NCBI GenBank assembly: GCA_963702755.1 | Contig: CAVPDZ010000006.1 | Span: 186,001-250,000 of the forward strand | Length of the DNA: 64,000 nucleotides | Reading direction: 5' to 3' | Source: JAJPKK01 sp963702755 | Lineage (GTDB): Bacteria > Pseudomonadota > Alphaproteobacteria > Rhizobiales > Xanthobacteraceae | Part shown: piece after piece, positions 9,877-19,922 of the stretch | How positions within the stretch are numbered: position 1 is the stretch's first letter | How the letters are laid out: every line of letters begins with the position of its first letter | Notes under the pieces: generated by a model | Told to the model about the DNA's origin: nothing | What the model saw: the letters and a program-made list of their open reading frames with translations, nothing else | Databases searched by the model: none | Program-made: the position numbers and the translations under genes

Positions 9877-9968
9877 TCGTAGCCCGGATGGAGCGGAGCG
9901 AAATCCGGGAACGGTCTGCCGATTGCGAGGAGCGCCCCGGATTTCGCTCCGCTCCATCCGGGCTACGA
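9877..9968 (+). repeat. Perfect palindromic repeat (33-bp arms), CGTAGCCCGGAT family
   Basis: Left arm 9877-9909 and right arm 9936-9968 are exact inverse complements (arm begins TCGTAGCCCGGATGGAGC), with a 26-base loop. The TAG stop of the minus-strand dehydrogenase gene (9963-9965) lies inside the right arm. It can form a strong hairpin in transcripts from either strand and probably stabilises or ends the dehydrogenase mRNA. Related copies: 7368-7494 and 35541-35570. Confidence 0.95.
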
Positions 9969-11037
9969 GGCGATCGCGTCGGCCACGGCCTTGCCGCAGG
10001 CGACGGTGTCGGCGTTGCCGCCGAGATCGCGCGTGCGCAGCGTCCGTTCGCCAAGCACGCGCTCGATCGCATCGACGATGGCGCGGCCCGCGCCTTTTTC
10101 GCCGAGGTGATCGAGCATCATCGCGGCAGACCAGATCTGGCCGATGGGATTGGCGATGCCCTGGCCGGCGATGTCGGGGGCCGAGCCGTGCACCGGTTCG
10201 AACACGGAAGGGTGTTTGCCTTCCGGGTTGATGTTGCCGCTCGGCGCGATGCCGATCGTGCCGGTGCAGGCGGGGCCAAGGTCCGACAGGATATCCCCGA
10301 ACAGGTTCGAGCCGACGACGACGTCGAACCAGTCGGGGTGCAGCACGAAATTCGCGGTGAGGATGTCGATGTGGAACTTGTCCCAGCGCACGTCCGGGAA
10401 TTGTTTTGCCACCGCCTCGACCCGCTCGTCCCAGTACGGCATCGTGATCGAGATGCCATTCGACTTCGTCGCCGAGGTGAGATGCTTCTTCGGCCGCGAC
10501 CGGGCAAGCTCGAAGGCGAACTTCACCACCCGGTCGACGCCGATGCGCGTCATGTAGGTTTCCTGCACGACGAATTCGCGCTCGGTGCCGGCGAACATGC
10601 GGCCGCCGACGTTGGAATATTCGCCTTCGGTGTTCTCGCGCACCACGATAGAAATCGATGTCGCCTGCCTTGCGGTTCGCCAGCGGGCAGGCGACGCCCG
10701 GCATCAGCCGCACCGGCCGCAGATTGACGTATTGGTCGAACTCGCGTCGCCACGTCACCAGCGAGCCCCACAGCGAGACGTGGTCCGGGACCTTGGCCGG
10801 CCAGCCGACGGCGCCGAAGAAGATGGCGTCGTGAGACCCGATCCGCGCCTTCCAGTCCTCCGGCATCATCCGGCCGTGCTTTTCGTAGTAGTCGACACTC
10901 GCGAAGTCGAACCAGTCGAGCTGCAACGCGAACCCGTGCTTCTTCGCCGCCTGTTCGAGCGCGCGCACGCCTTCCGGCACCACTTCCTTGCCGATGCCGT
11001 CGCCCGGGATCACGGCGATGCGGTAGGTCTTGGCCAT
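9963..11037 (-). CDS. Tartrate/D-malate dehydrogenase-type isocitrate-isopropylmalate dehydrogenase family enzyme, frameshifted
   Basis: NAD-dependent beta-decarboxylating dehydrogenase. N-terminal IAVIPGDGIGKEVVPEG, WFDFASVDYYEKHG, FDQYVNLRPVRLMPGV; then VRENTEGEYSNVGG, TKSNGISITMPYWD, and NLFGDILSDLGPACTGTIG with the metal-binding Asp. The WFDF-DYYEKHG and DQYVNLRP features favour the tartrate/D-malate group (TtuC/DmlA) over LeuB or Icd. The frame breaks after GDIDF near 10651; one extra base between TTC and ATC restores IVVRENTEG. Joined length about 357 residues. Start ATG at 11037 (MAKTYRIAV). Its stop codon sits within a palindromic repeat. Confidence 0.82.
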
Positions 11038-11272
11038 GCAAGAAATTCCCAATCGTCAGGCAGCCCAGATATCAGACAGGCTGTGCGAGCGAAAGGCACG
11101 TCAGTTCGCCGGAAACACCGCTGTTAAATCCGCAGCGGAACGGCTACCATGACGTGCCAACCCTCATGCCGAACCTTTTTGCACGTCCGCCCTGGATTTC
11201 CGTTGCGAAGGTAGCGGCAGCAGCCAACCACAGGCGACAACAGTCGTCGTCATAAGGAGGAGGACACTCAAC

Positions 11273-12391
11273 ATGATGCATCGTTGGATGATGGGCCTTG
11301 CGGTCGCGCTCGCCGCGCCGGCGCTGCCGGCCATGGCGCAGGAGGCGGTTCCGCAAATCCCCTACGATTCGGTGCCGAATTTCCTCAAGCTGCCGGGCGA
11401 CATGAATCTCGGCGAGGCCGCCGGCGTCGCGGTCAATTCCAAGGGCCATGTCTTCGTGTTCTCGCGCAGCGGCTCGAGCACCGGACCGGCCTACGGTAAC
11501 GCCGCATCGCAACTCCTCGAATTCACTCCCGATGGCAGCTTCGTGCGCGAGATCGGGCGCAATCTTTACGCCTGGTCGTTCGCGCACACTGTGCGCATCG
11601 ACAAGGATGACAACATCTGGGCCACCGACAAGGGCTCGGACATGATCATCAAGTTCAACAACAAGGACGGCAAGGTGATGATGGTGTTCGGCCGCAAGTC
11701 GGAATCCTCCGACGCCGATGCCCATCCGCTGGAACGCCCGAATCCGCCGCTGCCGGCTGTCGACGGTCGCTTCCGCCAGCCGACCGATGTTGCCTGGGAC
11801 GCGGAGGGCAACGCCTACATCAGCGACGGCTACATCAATTCGCGCGTCGCCAAAGTCGACAAGAACGGCAACTGGCTGATGCAGTGGGGCTCGAAGGGCA
11901 AGGAGCCCGGTCAGTTCAACACCGTGCACTCCATCGCTTCTGACGCCAAGGGCAACATCTACGCGGCCGACCGCGCCAACCGTCGCGTCCAGGTGTTCGA
12001 CGGCGAGGGCAAGCTGCAACACATCATCAAGATCGACGTGCCCTACGACGCCAACACCAAGCCGGCTATCGGCAACAAGCCTGACGTGTCGAAGTGCGAC
12101 ACCGAGGGTGGCACGTTCTGCCCCGGTGCGCCGTGGGCCGTCTGCATCACGCCGGCGCCGAACCAGGTGCTCTACGTGGCGGATTCCTACCCGGGCCGCA
12201 TCTACAAGCTGAGCCTCGACGGCAAAGTGCTTGGCGTGCTCGGCAAGTCCGGCAAGCAGCTCAAGCAATTCGGCTGGGTGCACCAGATCGCCTGCCCATC
12301 CGAGAACACGCTCTTCGTCGCCGAAATTCTCAACTGGCGCATTCAGAAGCTCCTTCTGCATCCGGAGAAGATGAAAGCGGCGAGCCGCTGA
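11273..12391 (+). CDS. Secreted NHL-repeat protein (peptidyl-alpha-hydroxyglycine amidating-lyase-like)
   Basis: 372-residue periplasmic beta-propeller protein. Signal peptide residues 1-22 (ending PAMAQE), then at least four NHL-type blades: GVAVNSKGHVFVFSRSG, TVRIDKDDNIWATDKGSD, DVAWDAEGNAYISDGYIN, SIASDAKGNIYAADRANRRV and a last blade with VADSYPGRIYKL. The arrangement resembles bacterial proteins annotated as peptidylglycine amidating lyase-like, but no activity can be inferred. A strong AAGGAGGAGG ribosome binding site lies 10 bases before the ATG, suggesting high expression. A clear intrinsic terminator follows. Confidence 0.85.
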   Translation: MMHRWMMGLAVALAAPALPAMAQEAVPQIPYDSVPNFLKLPGDMNLGEAAGVAVNSKGHVFVFSRSGSSTGPAYGNAASQLLEFTPDGSFVREIGRNLYAWSFAHTVRIDKDDNIWATDKGSDMIIKFNNKDGKVMMVFGRKSESSDADAHPLERPNPPLPAVDGRFRQPTDVAWDAEGNAYISDGYINSRVAKVDKNGNWLMQWGSKGKEPGQFNTVHSIASDAKGNIYAADRANRRVQVFDGEGKLQHIIKIDVPYDANTKPAIGNKPDVSKCDTEGGTFCPGAPWAVCITPAPNQVLYVADSYPGRIYKLSLDGKVLGVLGKSGKQLKQFGWVHQIACPSENTLFVAEILNWRIQKLLLHPEKMKAASR

Positions 12392-12414
12392 TCGTCACTC
12401 TTTAGAGTTGCCTC

Positions 12415-12450
12415 GCCCGCGACGAGCTGTGCTTGTCGCGGGCTTTTTTT
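12415..12450 (+). terminator. Rho-independent terminator of the NHL-repeat gene
   Basis: Perfect 9-bp stem GCCCGCGAC / GTCGCGGGC (12415-12423 with 12435-12443), 11-base loop, followed directly by seven T residues. It lies 24 bases after the stop codon. Confidence 0.93.
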
Positions 12451-12653
12451 ACTGCCGCGAAGTGCCACAGCCCGTGAACCTGCCGCGAGGCTCGTGCGAC
12501 TAAACCAACGCCGAGAAAGGACGTCCGTCCGTCCAGCAAGCCGTATCGTGGTACGACCGGTAAGCGATGGACGGATGGGGCGCCCGCTGTTACCAACAGA
12601 TCACTTGAGAGGAGCGGCGTGCTGCGCCTCCTTCTCTCGCGACGGGGGTTGGG

Positions 12654-13178
12654 ATGCTACTTCAGTCCATCCGGTCGAAGCGCGGTTTAGCGTCGATGCT
12701 GGCGACGGCTGCTATCGCTGCTGCCGTCATCGGCATGCAATCGGGTACCGCCATGAGCGCGCCCGACCCCGGGCCGTTTTCGGCTTTGATCGGATCGTGG
12801 ACCGGGACCGGCGTGATCAAGAAGGCCGACGGCGGCAATGAACGCATCCGCTGTCGTTCGTCATACGAGCGTGCCGCCGCCACGAGCCTGCGATTGAAAC
12901 TGCGCTGCGCGAGCGACAGCTATAATTTCGATCTCACCGCGACCGTGTCCTATCAGGGCGGTTCGATTTCCGGCCAATGGACGGAGACGACGCGTCAGGT
13001 CTTTGGCCCAATTCAGGGACACTCCAAGGACAGCGGCCGCGAAGTCGAAGCGACCGCCCAGGCTCTCGGTTATGTGGTGAACCTCACCATGACCACGGAC
13101 GGCAACAAGCAATCGATCGTGCTGCTGACGCCCGGCTCCGAGGTTCCCGAAGTCGACATCTCCCTCGATAAGCATTGA
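12654..13178 (+). CDS. Conserved secreted protein of unknown function
   Basis: 174-residue protein with an N-terminal signal sequence (hydrophobic stretch about residues 13-30, cleavage near MSAPDPG). The mature part begins GPFSALIGSWTGTGVIK, has a Cys pair (IRCRSSY and LRCASDSYNFD), and a beta-rich pattern ending VDISLDKH. It resembles small rhizobial exported proteins with a lipocalin-like 'LxGSWxGxG' opening, but I cannot name the family with certainty. Stand-alone gene; GGGGG ahead of the ATG is a weak ribosome binding site. Confidence 0.7.
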   Translation: MLLQSIRSKRGLASMLATAAIAAAVIGMQSGTAMSAPDPGPFSALIGSWTGTGVIKKADGGNERIRCRSSYERAAATSLRLKLRCASDSYNFDLTATVSYQGGSISGQWTETTRQVFGPIQGHSKDSGREVEATAQALGYVVNLTMTTDGNKQSIVLLTPGSEVPEVDISLDKH

Positions 13179-13208
13179 GCTTTCGCAAACGCGCGCGCGA
13201 ATAAGTCG

Positions 13209-13320
13209 GTAGGGTGGGCAAAGCGCAGGAAGTGTCCGCGCGTGCCCACGTGCGGCTTTGCGGCGTGGGCACGGCGGACCACAGCTTGTTCCTTGCGCGC
13301 GCGGTCTGCGGCCGCCTTTG
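13209..13320 (+). repeat. GTAGGGTGGGCAAAGCG-family intergenic repeat, decayed right end
   Basis: Starts GTAGGGTGGGCAAAGCG, contains the inner inverted pair CGTGCCCACG / CGTGGGCACG, and ends GGCCGCCTTTGCGCG. It shares most of its length with the complete element at 51361-51476 but its right terminus (CCCACCCTAC) is lost. Lies between converging genes. Confidence 0.8.
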
Positions 13321-13364
13321 CGCGCGAGCGCTACGGGGATCGTCTGCTTGGTTAGACTGCGGCG

Positions 13365-15893
13365 CTACCGGTGGCCGAAGGCGCGGCGCAGGAACATGAT
13401 GGTCGGCCGCAGGATCAAGAGATCGGCGATCAGCGCGGCGATCATCGCGAACGCACTGAGCCAGCCAAACAGGCGCAGCGACGGCAGATTGGAAAAGACC
13501 GTTGCGGCGAGGCCGCATGCGAGCACCACGGAGGTGAGGATCAGTGCGGGACCGACCAGCACGGTGGCGCGCTCGACGGCTCGGCCAGGATCTTCGCCCG
13601 GCCGTTCTTCAAGCCGCAGGCGGTTGAGAAAATGGATGGTCGCGCTCAGCGCGAGGCCGAACGAGACCGTCAGCGCGACAATGCTCGCAAACTGCAGGCC
13701 GTCGCCGAGCGCATAGAGGATGTCGCCCGACATCAGCACCGGGAATATCCCCGGCAGGATCACCGCCAGCATCACGACGAACGAGCGGAAGGCGAGGCCG
13801 ATGAAGGCCGCGACGAACACGATCTCGACGGTCAGCCCGAGATTGAGCTTCTTGATCATGTCGGCGCTGTTGCGCGCCGCGATCGCCGACAGGCCCGTGA
13901 CCGAGATTCGATAGCCCGGATTGGCCTCGCGCAGCTGAGCAAGCCGAGCGTCGAGACTTTGGATGATCGGCAGCAGCTGACTTGCGTCGGCGTCGGGAAC
14001 ACGTCCCGAAATCACCACGGCATCCTCGCTGCCGGAGATGAATCGGCGCACCAGATAGGGGGGCAGCGCGTCGACATATTGCTTGAGGGTTCCAGCATCG
14101 TTCCTGCCGAGCTTCTCAGCAAGCCAGCGACGCAGCGTCTCGAGCGACCATACATTCCCGATGCCGGCCTGCGTCTCCATGATCGCATGGACCTGCCCGA
14201 TCATCGCGAGCGTCTGCGGATCGTACAGCGATTTGCCGGGCGGGAATTCGATCAGGATGTCGAGCGGGTTTGCGCCGGTGAGCTTGAGGTCGAGTTGGCC
14301 GCTCGCCTGCACCGCCTGCTCCTTGTCGGGCACGAGATCGGCGAGCCGATAGCGCGGCTGCAGATTGAGATAGACGACGCCGAGTCCCGTGATCGCGAGC
14401 GTTGCGATCAGGGTATAGAGGCCGGGGCGCGACACCATGCGGTGAGCAATGAAGCCGCAGAATCCCCGCAGCAGATCGACCGCGGAGTCCGACCGTTTGG
14501 TCCGTGCCCCATAGTCGGTCTCGCCGTGCACCAGGAGAACCGCGAGCGCAACGACGACGGCGGCAACCGCCACAAAATCCCTGACGAGGTCAGACAGGGA
14601 ATCCCGCAACGCCTCGCCGTTCATCTGCAGAATGCCGAGCAGCGATCCGTCATGGTCCTCGAGAATTGCCTGCGCCCGCGCAAGAATGACGACGAGCGCA
14701 AGCACGAGCGTTCCGATCGTGGCGACCGGCAGGTAGTTCGGCTCGCCGCGCACCAGCAGCATGCCGAGGAGCGGCACCAGGGTGAGCACGGTAATGAGCG
14801 CCACCACGGTCGCGATGATGCCGGCCTCGCCGAAGGTGCGGATGAGATCGGAGTTGGCGAACAGCAGCGAAAAGAACGACAGCCCGGCGGTCGCGTGGGT
14901 GAGCACGCAGGCGGGGCCCGCGATCAGGATCGCGGCACGGAACGCCTCGGCCTTGCTGTAGCCCGCGATCAGCCGATCGCGCGCGAGAAAGGTCAGCTGC
15001 ATGCTGTCGGAGAAGCTGATCACCATGATCAGCGGCGTCATCACGTTGAGGAAGATATTGAGGCGGAAGTCGAGCCAGCCGAGCGCGCCGAGCGACAACA
15101 GGATCGCGGTGAGCGGCGGCGCGGCCGCGATCAGCATGAAGGAGACTCGCCGGTAGAACACGATGGCGATGAGGCAGCCGGCGACGAAGCCGAGCGCGTT
15201 GTAGACGATGCGGTCGCGCTCCATGGCGTTGCGAATATCGAGCTGCATCACCGGCACGCCGGACAGCTCGCCCTTGAGCCCGGTGCCGGCGAGGTCTTCG
15301 CGAACCGTCTTGCGGACTTCGCCCACGACCTTCGCAAGATCGGTCGAGACCGCTTCCGGGTCGAGCGCCAGCACGATCAGGGCCAGCTGACCATCGAGCG
15401 ACAACAGCTTGCCGCGGATGATCTCGTTGTTCATCACCTTGTTGATGAGCGCGTCGTAGGCGGCGCCCTGCGGCAATTCCTCGGGAAACAACGGCTCCGG
15501 AATGCTGCCGCCGCGCTCCGGCGGTTCGCGCGCCGAGAACAATGAGATGATGCCGCGGGTGCCATCGACGAGCTGCAGGTCGGTGACGACGTCGCGCAGT
15601 TTCGTCAGATGATCGCGCTCGAGCAGCGTCGCGCCTTCGACCACGACCAGCACGTCATATTCGCTCGATGGAAAGCGGCGCGTGACCTCCTCGTATTGCT
15701 GGAACTCGGGCGTATTGGAGCGGAACAACTGGCTCAGCGAATCGTCGGCCTTGATCCGCAGGACCCCGAACGCCGCGGCGATTGCGAGTGCAACGAACAC
15801 CGCGGCGCCGATCAGCGGATGGCGGAGTGTGAGGAGGCCGAACCGCTCGGTGCCCAGCGCCAACGGGAATCCGCGCGGCGCGTCAGCCGTCAT
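13365..15893 (-). CDS. MMPL/RND superfamily exporter
   Basis: 842-residue transporter (start MTADAPRG at 15893; the frame opens at 15953). Two repeats of one membrane segment, one large periplasmic loop and five or six membrane segments: FVALAIAAAFGVLRIKAD, then IVYNALGFVAGCLIAIVFYRR... through LVPLLGMLLVRGE; second half from GLYTLIATLAITGLGVVYLN to RLFGWLSAFAMIAALIADLL. The periplasmic loop VVVEGATLL...RGIISLFS is typical of predicted RND exporters. MMPL proteins often export lipids (hopanoids, mycolates); the substrate here is unknown. Intact, no frameshift. No adaptor or outer-membrane gene adjacent. Confidence 0.85.
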   Translation of the reverse strand: MTADAPRGFPLALGTERFGLLTLRHPLIGAAVFVALAIAAAFGVLRIKADDSLSQLFRSNTPEFQQYEEVTRRFPSSEYDVLVVVEGATLLERDHLTKLRDVVTDLQLVDGTRGIISLFSAREPPERGGSIPEPLFPEELPQGAAYDALINKVMNNEIIRGKLLSLDGQLALIVLALDPEAVSTDLAKVVGEVRKTVREDLAGTGLKGELSGVPVMQLDIRNAMERDRIVYNALGFVAGCLIAIVFYRRVSFMLIAAAPPLTAILLSLGALGWLDFRLNIFLNVMTPLIMVISFSDSMQLTFLARDRLIAGYSKAEAFRAAILIAGPACVLTHATAGLSFFSLLFANSDLIRTFGEAGIIATVVALITVLTLVPLLGMLLVRGEPNYLPVATIGTLVLALVVILARAQAILEDHDGSLLGILQMNGEALRDSLSDLVRDFVAVAAVVVALAVLLVHGETDYGARTKRSDSAVDLLRGFCGFIAHRMVSRPGLYTLIATLAITGLGVVYLNLQPRYRLADLVPDKEQAVQASGQLDLKLTGANPLDILIEFPPGKSLYDPQTLAMIGQVHAIMETQAGIGNVWSLETLRRWLAEKLGRNDAGTLKQYVDALPPYLVRRFISGSEDAVVISGRVPDADASQLLPIIQSLDARLAQLREANPGYRISVTGLSAIAARNSADMIKKLNLGLTVEIVFVAAFIGLAFRSFVVMLAVILPGIFPVLMSGDILYALGDGLQFASIVALTVSFGLALSATIHFLNRLRLEERPGEDPGRAVERATVLVGPALILTSVVLACGLAATVFSNLPSLRLFGWLSAFAMIAALIADLLILRPTIMFLRRAFGHR

Positions 15894-16058
15894 TCCCTCG
15901 CGCGGATGTTCGAGTTGCACGTCAGGCCTCCAAGTGCCGAATTGGCGCTCCAATCGCCGCAGCCGGTTCTCTTAGCGCATGATGTCAGATCGTTGCAGGA
16001 CTTTCCGGCAGGATGATGCTTGAGACGCGCGCAAATCGCTGCCGATTCCAGCGGCACG

Positions 16059-16976
16059 TCATCCGCGGTAGACGGGCTCCGGCTGAGCAAAGAAGCTCGA
16101 CAGGATGTGCAGGCACAGCTCGTAGTTCTTGCCCTGGAAGCTGGCGTGCGAAACGCCCGGCATGACGGCGAATTGCTTGTCGGGATTGGGCAGCAGCTTG
16201 AAGAACTCGATGAGGTCATCGAAGCTCGCGATGCCATCCCATTGGCCGCGCATGATGAGGGTCGCTGCCTTGATCTTGGTCGGATCGCACACCGGCAGGT
16301 TGGCACACATGTCGACGTAAGTGCCGTTGGGGATCGAGTCGTCGAGCGCGAGAATGGCGTCGGCGAAAGCATCGACGACCTTGTTCTCGGCTGAGCCCGG
16401 ATGATCACGGTTGAAGATCGAGTGGACGAAGGCGCGATCGATCGGCCGCCGGTTCTTGGCGCGAAATTCGGGGAGCTTCTTCGACCGTTCCGCGAGCGTC
16501 GGACTGTTCTTGCCGGTCCACACGAAGGCATCGAGCGCAAGGCGCCCGACGAGATCGGGATGGTTCTGCGCGAACAGGGCCGCCCGGAGTGCGCCCGACG
16601 AAATCCCATAGACCAGGAGGGGCTTTGCGCCGCGCAGCTTGCGGATGTAGGTCGCGGCCGCGAAGCAGTCTTCGGCGCCGCAGGCGATCGGCGCGTTGTT
16701 GTCGCGGGTCTTGGTGGAGCGGCCATAGCCTTCCATGTCCACCGACCAGGTGTCGTAGCCGCGATGGGCGAAGAACTCCATGGCCGAGGAGTGCGGCCGG
16801 CCGGGCACGGAGAGATCGAACGTCGGCTGCGATGCCATCGATGAGCCGTGGACGAACAGGATGGTGCCGCGCGCTGTTGCTGGCTCGACCGCGCACTTGT
16901 TCCACAGGAAAAGCTTCACATCGCCCTTGCTGGTCCAGTGCTCCTGGCCGGTCAGGGTGGTCATCTCGTTCATCAT
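16059..16976 (-). CDS. Alpha/beta hydrolase
   Basis: About 305 residues from an ATG at 16976 (MMNEMTTLTGQEHW; AAGG nearby upstream; 17000 is an alternative). Family features: oxyanion region FVHGSSMAS, nucleophile elbow YGISSGALRAALF with the catalytic Ser in GISSG, an acid in MRGQWDGIASFDDL, and catalytic His in MPGVSHASF near the C-terminus. Cytoplasmic, no signal peptide. Likely an esterase/lipase-type enzyme or a C-C hydrolase; substrate unknown. It lies between the MMPL exporter and the TPR-glycosyltransferase gene, all on the same strand. Confidence 0.83.
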   Translation of the reverse strand: MMNEMTTLTGQEHWTSKGDVKLFLWNKCAVEPATARGTILFVHGSSMASQPTFDLSVPGRPHSSAMEFFAHRGYDTWSVDMEGYGRSTKTRDNNAPIACGAEDCFAAATYIRKLRGAKPLLVYGISSGALRAALFAQNHPDLVGRLALDAFVWTGKNSPTLAERSKKLPEFRAKNRRPIDRAFVHSIFNRDHPGSAENKVVDAFADAILALDDSIPNGTYVDMCANLPVCDPTKIKAATLIMRGQWDGIASFDDLIEFFKLLPNPDKQFAVMPGVSHASFQGKNYELCLHILSSFFAQPEPVYRG

Positions 16977-17046
16977 CGGGCCTTTCGTAGATGCGGCCAT
17001 CGCAGGCGGTGACGGGAGGTGGGGGTTATACAGGTGAGGGCGACGC

Positions 17047-19639
17047 TCACATAGCCCCGTCCGCAGGGCGAGCGGGGTGCGGTGCGCCCGACAATTCCTG
17101 CGCCACGCGCGCAATGACGTCGGACCAATCTCCTTGCGTCGATTGGCGAAATAGCCGCGCGGTCGGGTACCAGGGGCTGTCAGTACGCCCGAGGAGCCAG
17201 CGGAAATCGGCAACCTTGGGGAGCATCACCCACAGCGGCCGCGCCATCGCCCCGGCGAGATGAGCGACAGCGGTATCGATGCTGATGACAAGATCCACCG
17301 ACGCGATGATCGCCGCGGTGTCCGCGAAATCGCCCAGCGCGTCGCTGAAATGAACAAGACCTGGCCATTGCGACAGGGCGGCAGCGTCGGCGGGCCGGAG
17401 ATGGCGCTGCAGACTGACGAAGCGATAAGAGCGATTGGTCAGGATCGGGGCGAGGTCGTTGAGGGCAATTGACCGCGCGCCGGCCCAGGGTGCGCTCGAT
17501 GTTCCCGACCAGGCAAGGCCGATGCGCGGACCGTCCGGCAGCCGCTCACGCCAGTAGGCAAGACGCCCGGGATCGGGCGCGAGGTAGGGCATGCGTGCCG
17601 GAATCGTGTCGAGGATCGTCTTGAAGACGTGTGGCAGGCTCAAGAGGGGCAACGCGTAATCGTGGCGCGGAACTGCATCGCCGAGCCGCACGATTTGCGG
17701 TGATCCTTCAAGTGCCGCCAAGGCCGGCGCGAGCGGAGGGGGAACCGCGAGAACGACATTCGCTCCGCGCGCCGCAAGAAGTGGCACGTAACGGACGAAC
17801 TGAAAGGTGTCGCCGAACCCCTGTTCGGCCACGACCAGCACCGTCTTGCCGTCGACCGGTTCGACGCCTGTCCATCGCGGGCCACTGACGGGGCATGGCC
17901 TTTCGTTGGCGGCAAAGCGCTCCTCGTACTTCGCCCAGCCGGCGGCGTAGTCACCGCGCGTAAGATCGATCAGGCTCTGATTGAAGATGGCCGCGCTGAA
18001 CGCGGGCTTCAGCGCGATCGCGCGGCCGAACGCTACGTGGGCTTCATCGTGGCGGCCGAGTTCGGCGAGCGCCGTGCCGCGGTGGTTGTAGGCCGCGGCA
18101 TCCGCCGGCGCGGCGGCGACAGCGCGATCGGCGGCGACAAGCGCCCGGGCATAATCCCCCGCGGCAAAGAGCGCGCGGCGCGCAACGGGCCCGGATTCGA
18201 TCTCTTCGTCGAGGGCAGCGCCGACGTCGGCGATGACCGCATCCCACGCGCCGCGCCGTGGCTGACGAAAGAGCCGCGCGGTCGGATACCAGGGGCTGTC
18301 CGCGCGATCGAGCATCCAGCGGTAATCAGGCGAGTGCGGCAACATCACCCACACGGGTTTCCCGAGTGCCCCGGCGAGATGCACGAAGGCGGTGTCGACC
18401 GCGATGACGAGATCGAGCAGCGAGATCACGGCGGCCGCATCGGCGAAGTCGCGGAACTCCGGTGCGAGATTGACGAGGTTCGCGGCGGCGAACGCATCGA
18501 TGTCGCGCGGCGGCAGGTCGCGTTGAAGTGCCACCAAACTCACGCCGGGCTTCGCGACAAGTGGCGCGAGCGCCGCGAACGGCATTGAGCGGTCGCGATC
18601 GCCGGCGAAACTCGAATTGCCGGCCCAGAGCAGGCCGACACGGAGACCTGCGCTGGCCGGCAGGCGGGCACGCCAATGCTCGATCCGCTCCGGCGAGGGA
18701 GCGAGATAGGGCACCCCGGACGGAACCGTCGCGAGTGTCGTGCCGAATGCAAGCGGCAAGCTCATCATCGGGCAATGCAGGTCGAACGACGGCTGCAGGT
18801 CGCCCGCCGAGACGGCGGTCACGCCGGGCATTGTCCCGATCAGAGGCTTGAGCACGGCCGGCACCGCGGCGATCACGCGCGCGCCGCGCGCCGCAAGCAA
18901 GGGGGCGTAGCGGATGAATTGCAGCGTGTCGCCGAGCCCCTGCTCGCCATAGAGGAAGATGGTCTTGCCCGCCACGTCTGTACCGCCCCGCCACGGTGCG
19001 CCGGGAAGGGACATCGGCTGCAGGCGCCATTCATATTCGGCAAAGCCCTCGGCGAGCCGGCCGAGCCGGAGCAGGGTGAGGGCGACGTTGACATGGATGT
19101 CGGCGCGTTCCGGCACGAGCGCGAGCGCGTCGGCGTAGGCCGCGAGCGCCTCATCGTGGCGGCGCAACTCCCGCAGCGTGTTCCCCCGATTGTAGCGGGC
19201 ATTGACGTGAGCCGGATCGAGCGCGAGCGTGCCCTCGAAACTCGCTAGCGCCTCGTCGTATCGGCCGAGGGCGAACAGCGCGTTGCCGCGATTATAATGT
19301 CCCGGCACGAAATCCGGCTTGCGCGCGAGCACGATGTCCAGGCTTGCCAGAGCCTCTTCCGGCCGTCCGAGTTCAGTCAACACGACGGCGTGATTGGAGG
19401 CGGGTTCAGGGGAGGCGGGCTCGGCGCGCATCATGGCCGCATAGAGTTCAAGCGCATCGTCGAGCGCGCCGCGTTCGCGGCAAAGCTGTGCGAGCAGGGC
19501 CAGCGCTTCGAGGTCAGCGGGCCGCAGCGCGAGCGGCAGCGCGATAGCCCGCTTCGGCCTCTTGCTTTCGGCCTGCCGCCTGCAGCCGGTACGCGGCGAG
19601 GACGTCCGGTGCAATTTGCGGCTTTGAGCTGTGCTGCAT
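17047..19639 (-). CDS. TPR protein with two glycosyltransferase-family-9-like domains, frameshifted near the start
   Basis: About 864 residues. N-terminal TPR repeats (ALALLAQLCRERGALDDALELY, NRGNALFALGRYDEALASF, NRGNTLRELRRHDEALAAY), a GT9/ADP-heptosyltransferase-like domain (GEQGLGDTLQFIRYAPLL ... IAVDTAFVHLAGALGKPVWV), then a second short TPR and a second GT-like domain (AEQGFGDTFQFVRYVPLL ... ISIDTAVAHLAGAMARPLWV). Both halves end with DSPWYPTARLFRQ, showing internal duplication. The likely start is ATG 19639 (MQHSSKPQIAPDVLAAYRLQ); one extra base near 19534-19537 breaks the frame between EAEAGYRAA and LALRPADLEAL. It may act in protein or surface-glycan glycosylation. Confidence 0.8.
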
Positions 19640-19919
19640 CTGAAAAGATCGCCCCGCGCACGCGCGCGCCCAAATCGGTGATGCCCATCATACCGCGACG
19701 GGAACGAAGTCTTGGCTCTACGTTGGAGCCGTCGGCGCACGGTTTTTGTGGTCGGCGGGAGCATGCGGCCAACGCCGACTTGCGCCTCATGGTGCACTGC
19801 GCTAAGGCTCCGTCCGTCCTTGCCGCAGCGCATGTGATCGTGTCGGCAGCACCGGGCCGCCGGGCAGGGATTGGGCATGCCGCAGCATGTCCACCCGGCA
19901 CTTTCCACCCCGCGAGGCG
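19640..19919. promoter_or_regulatory. Divergent intergenic region upstream of nuoA
   Basis: 280-bp gap between the leftward TPR-glycosyltransferase gene and the rightward nuo operon. It must hold the main nuo promoter. No convincing -35/-10 pair, FNR box or operator is visible; TTGCGC-N16-CTAAGG near 19782 is only a weak candidate. Confidence 0.4.
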
Positions 19920-19922
19920 ATG

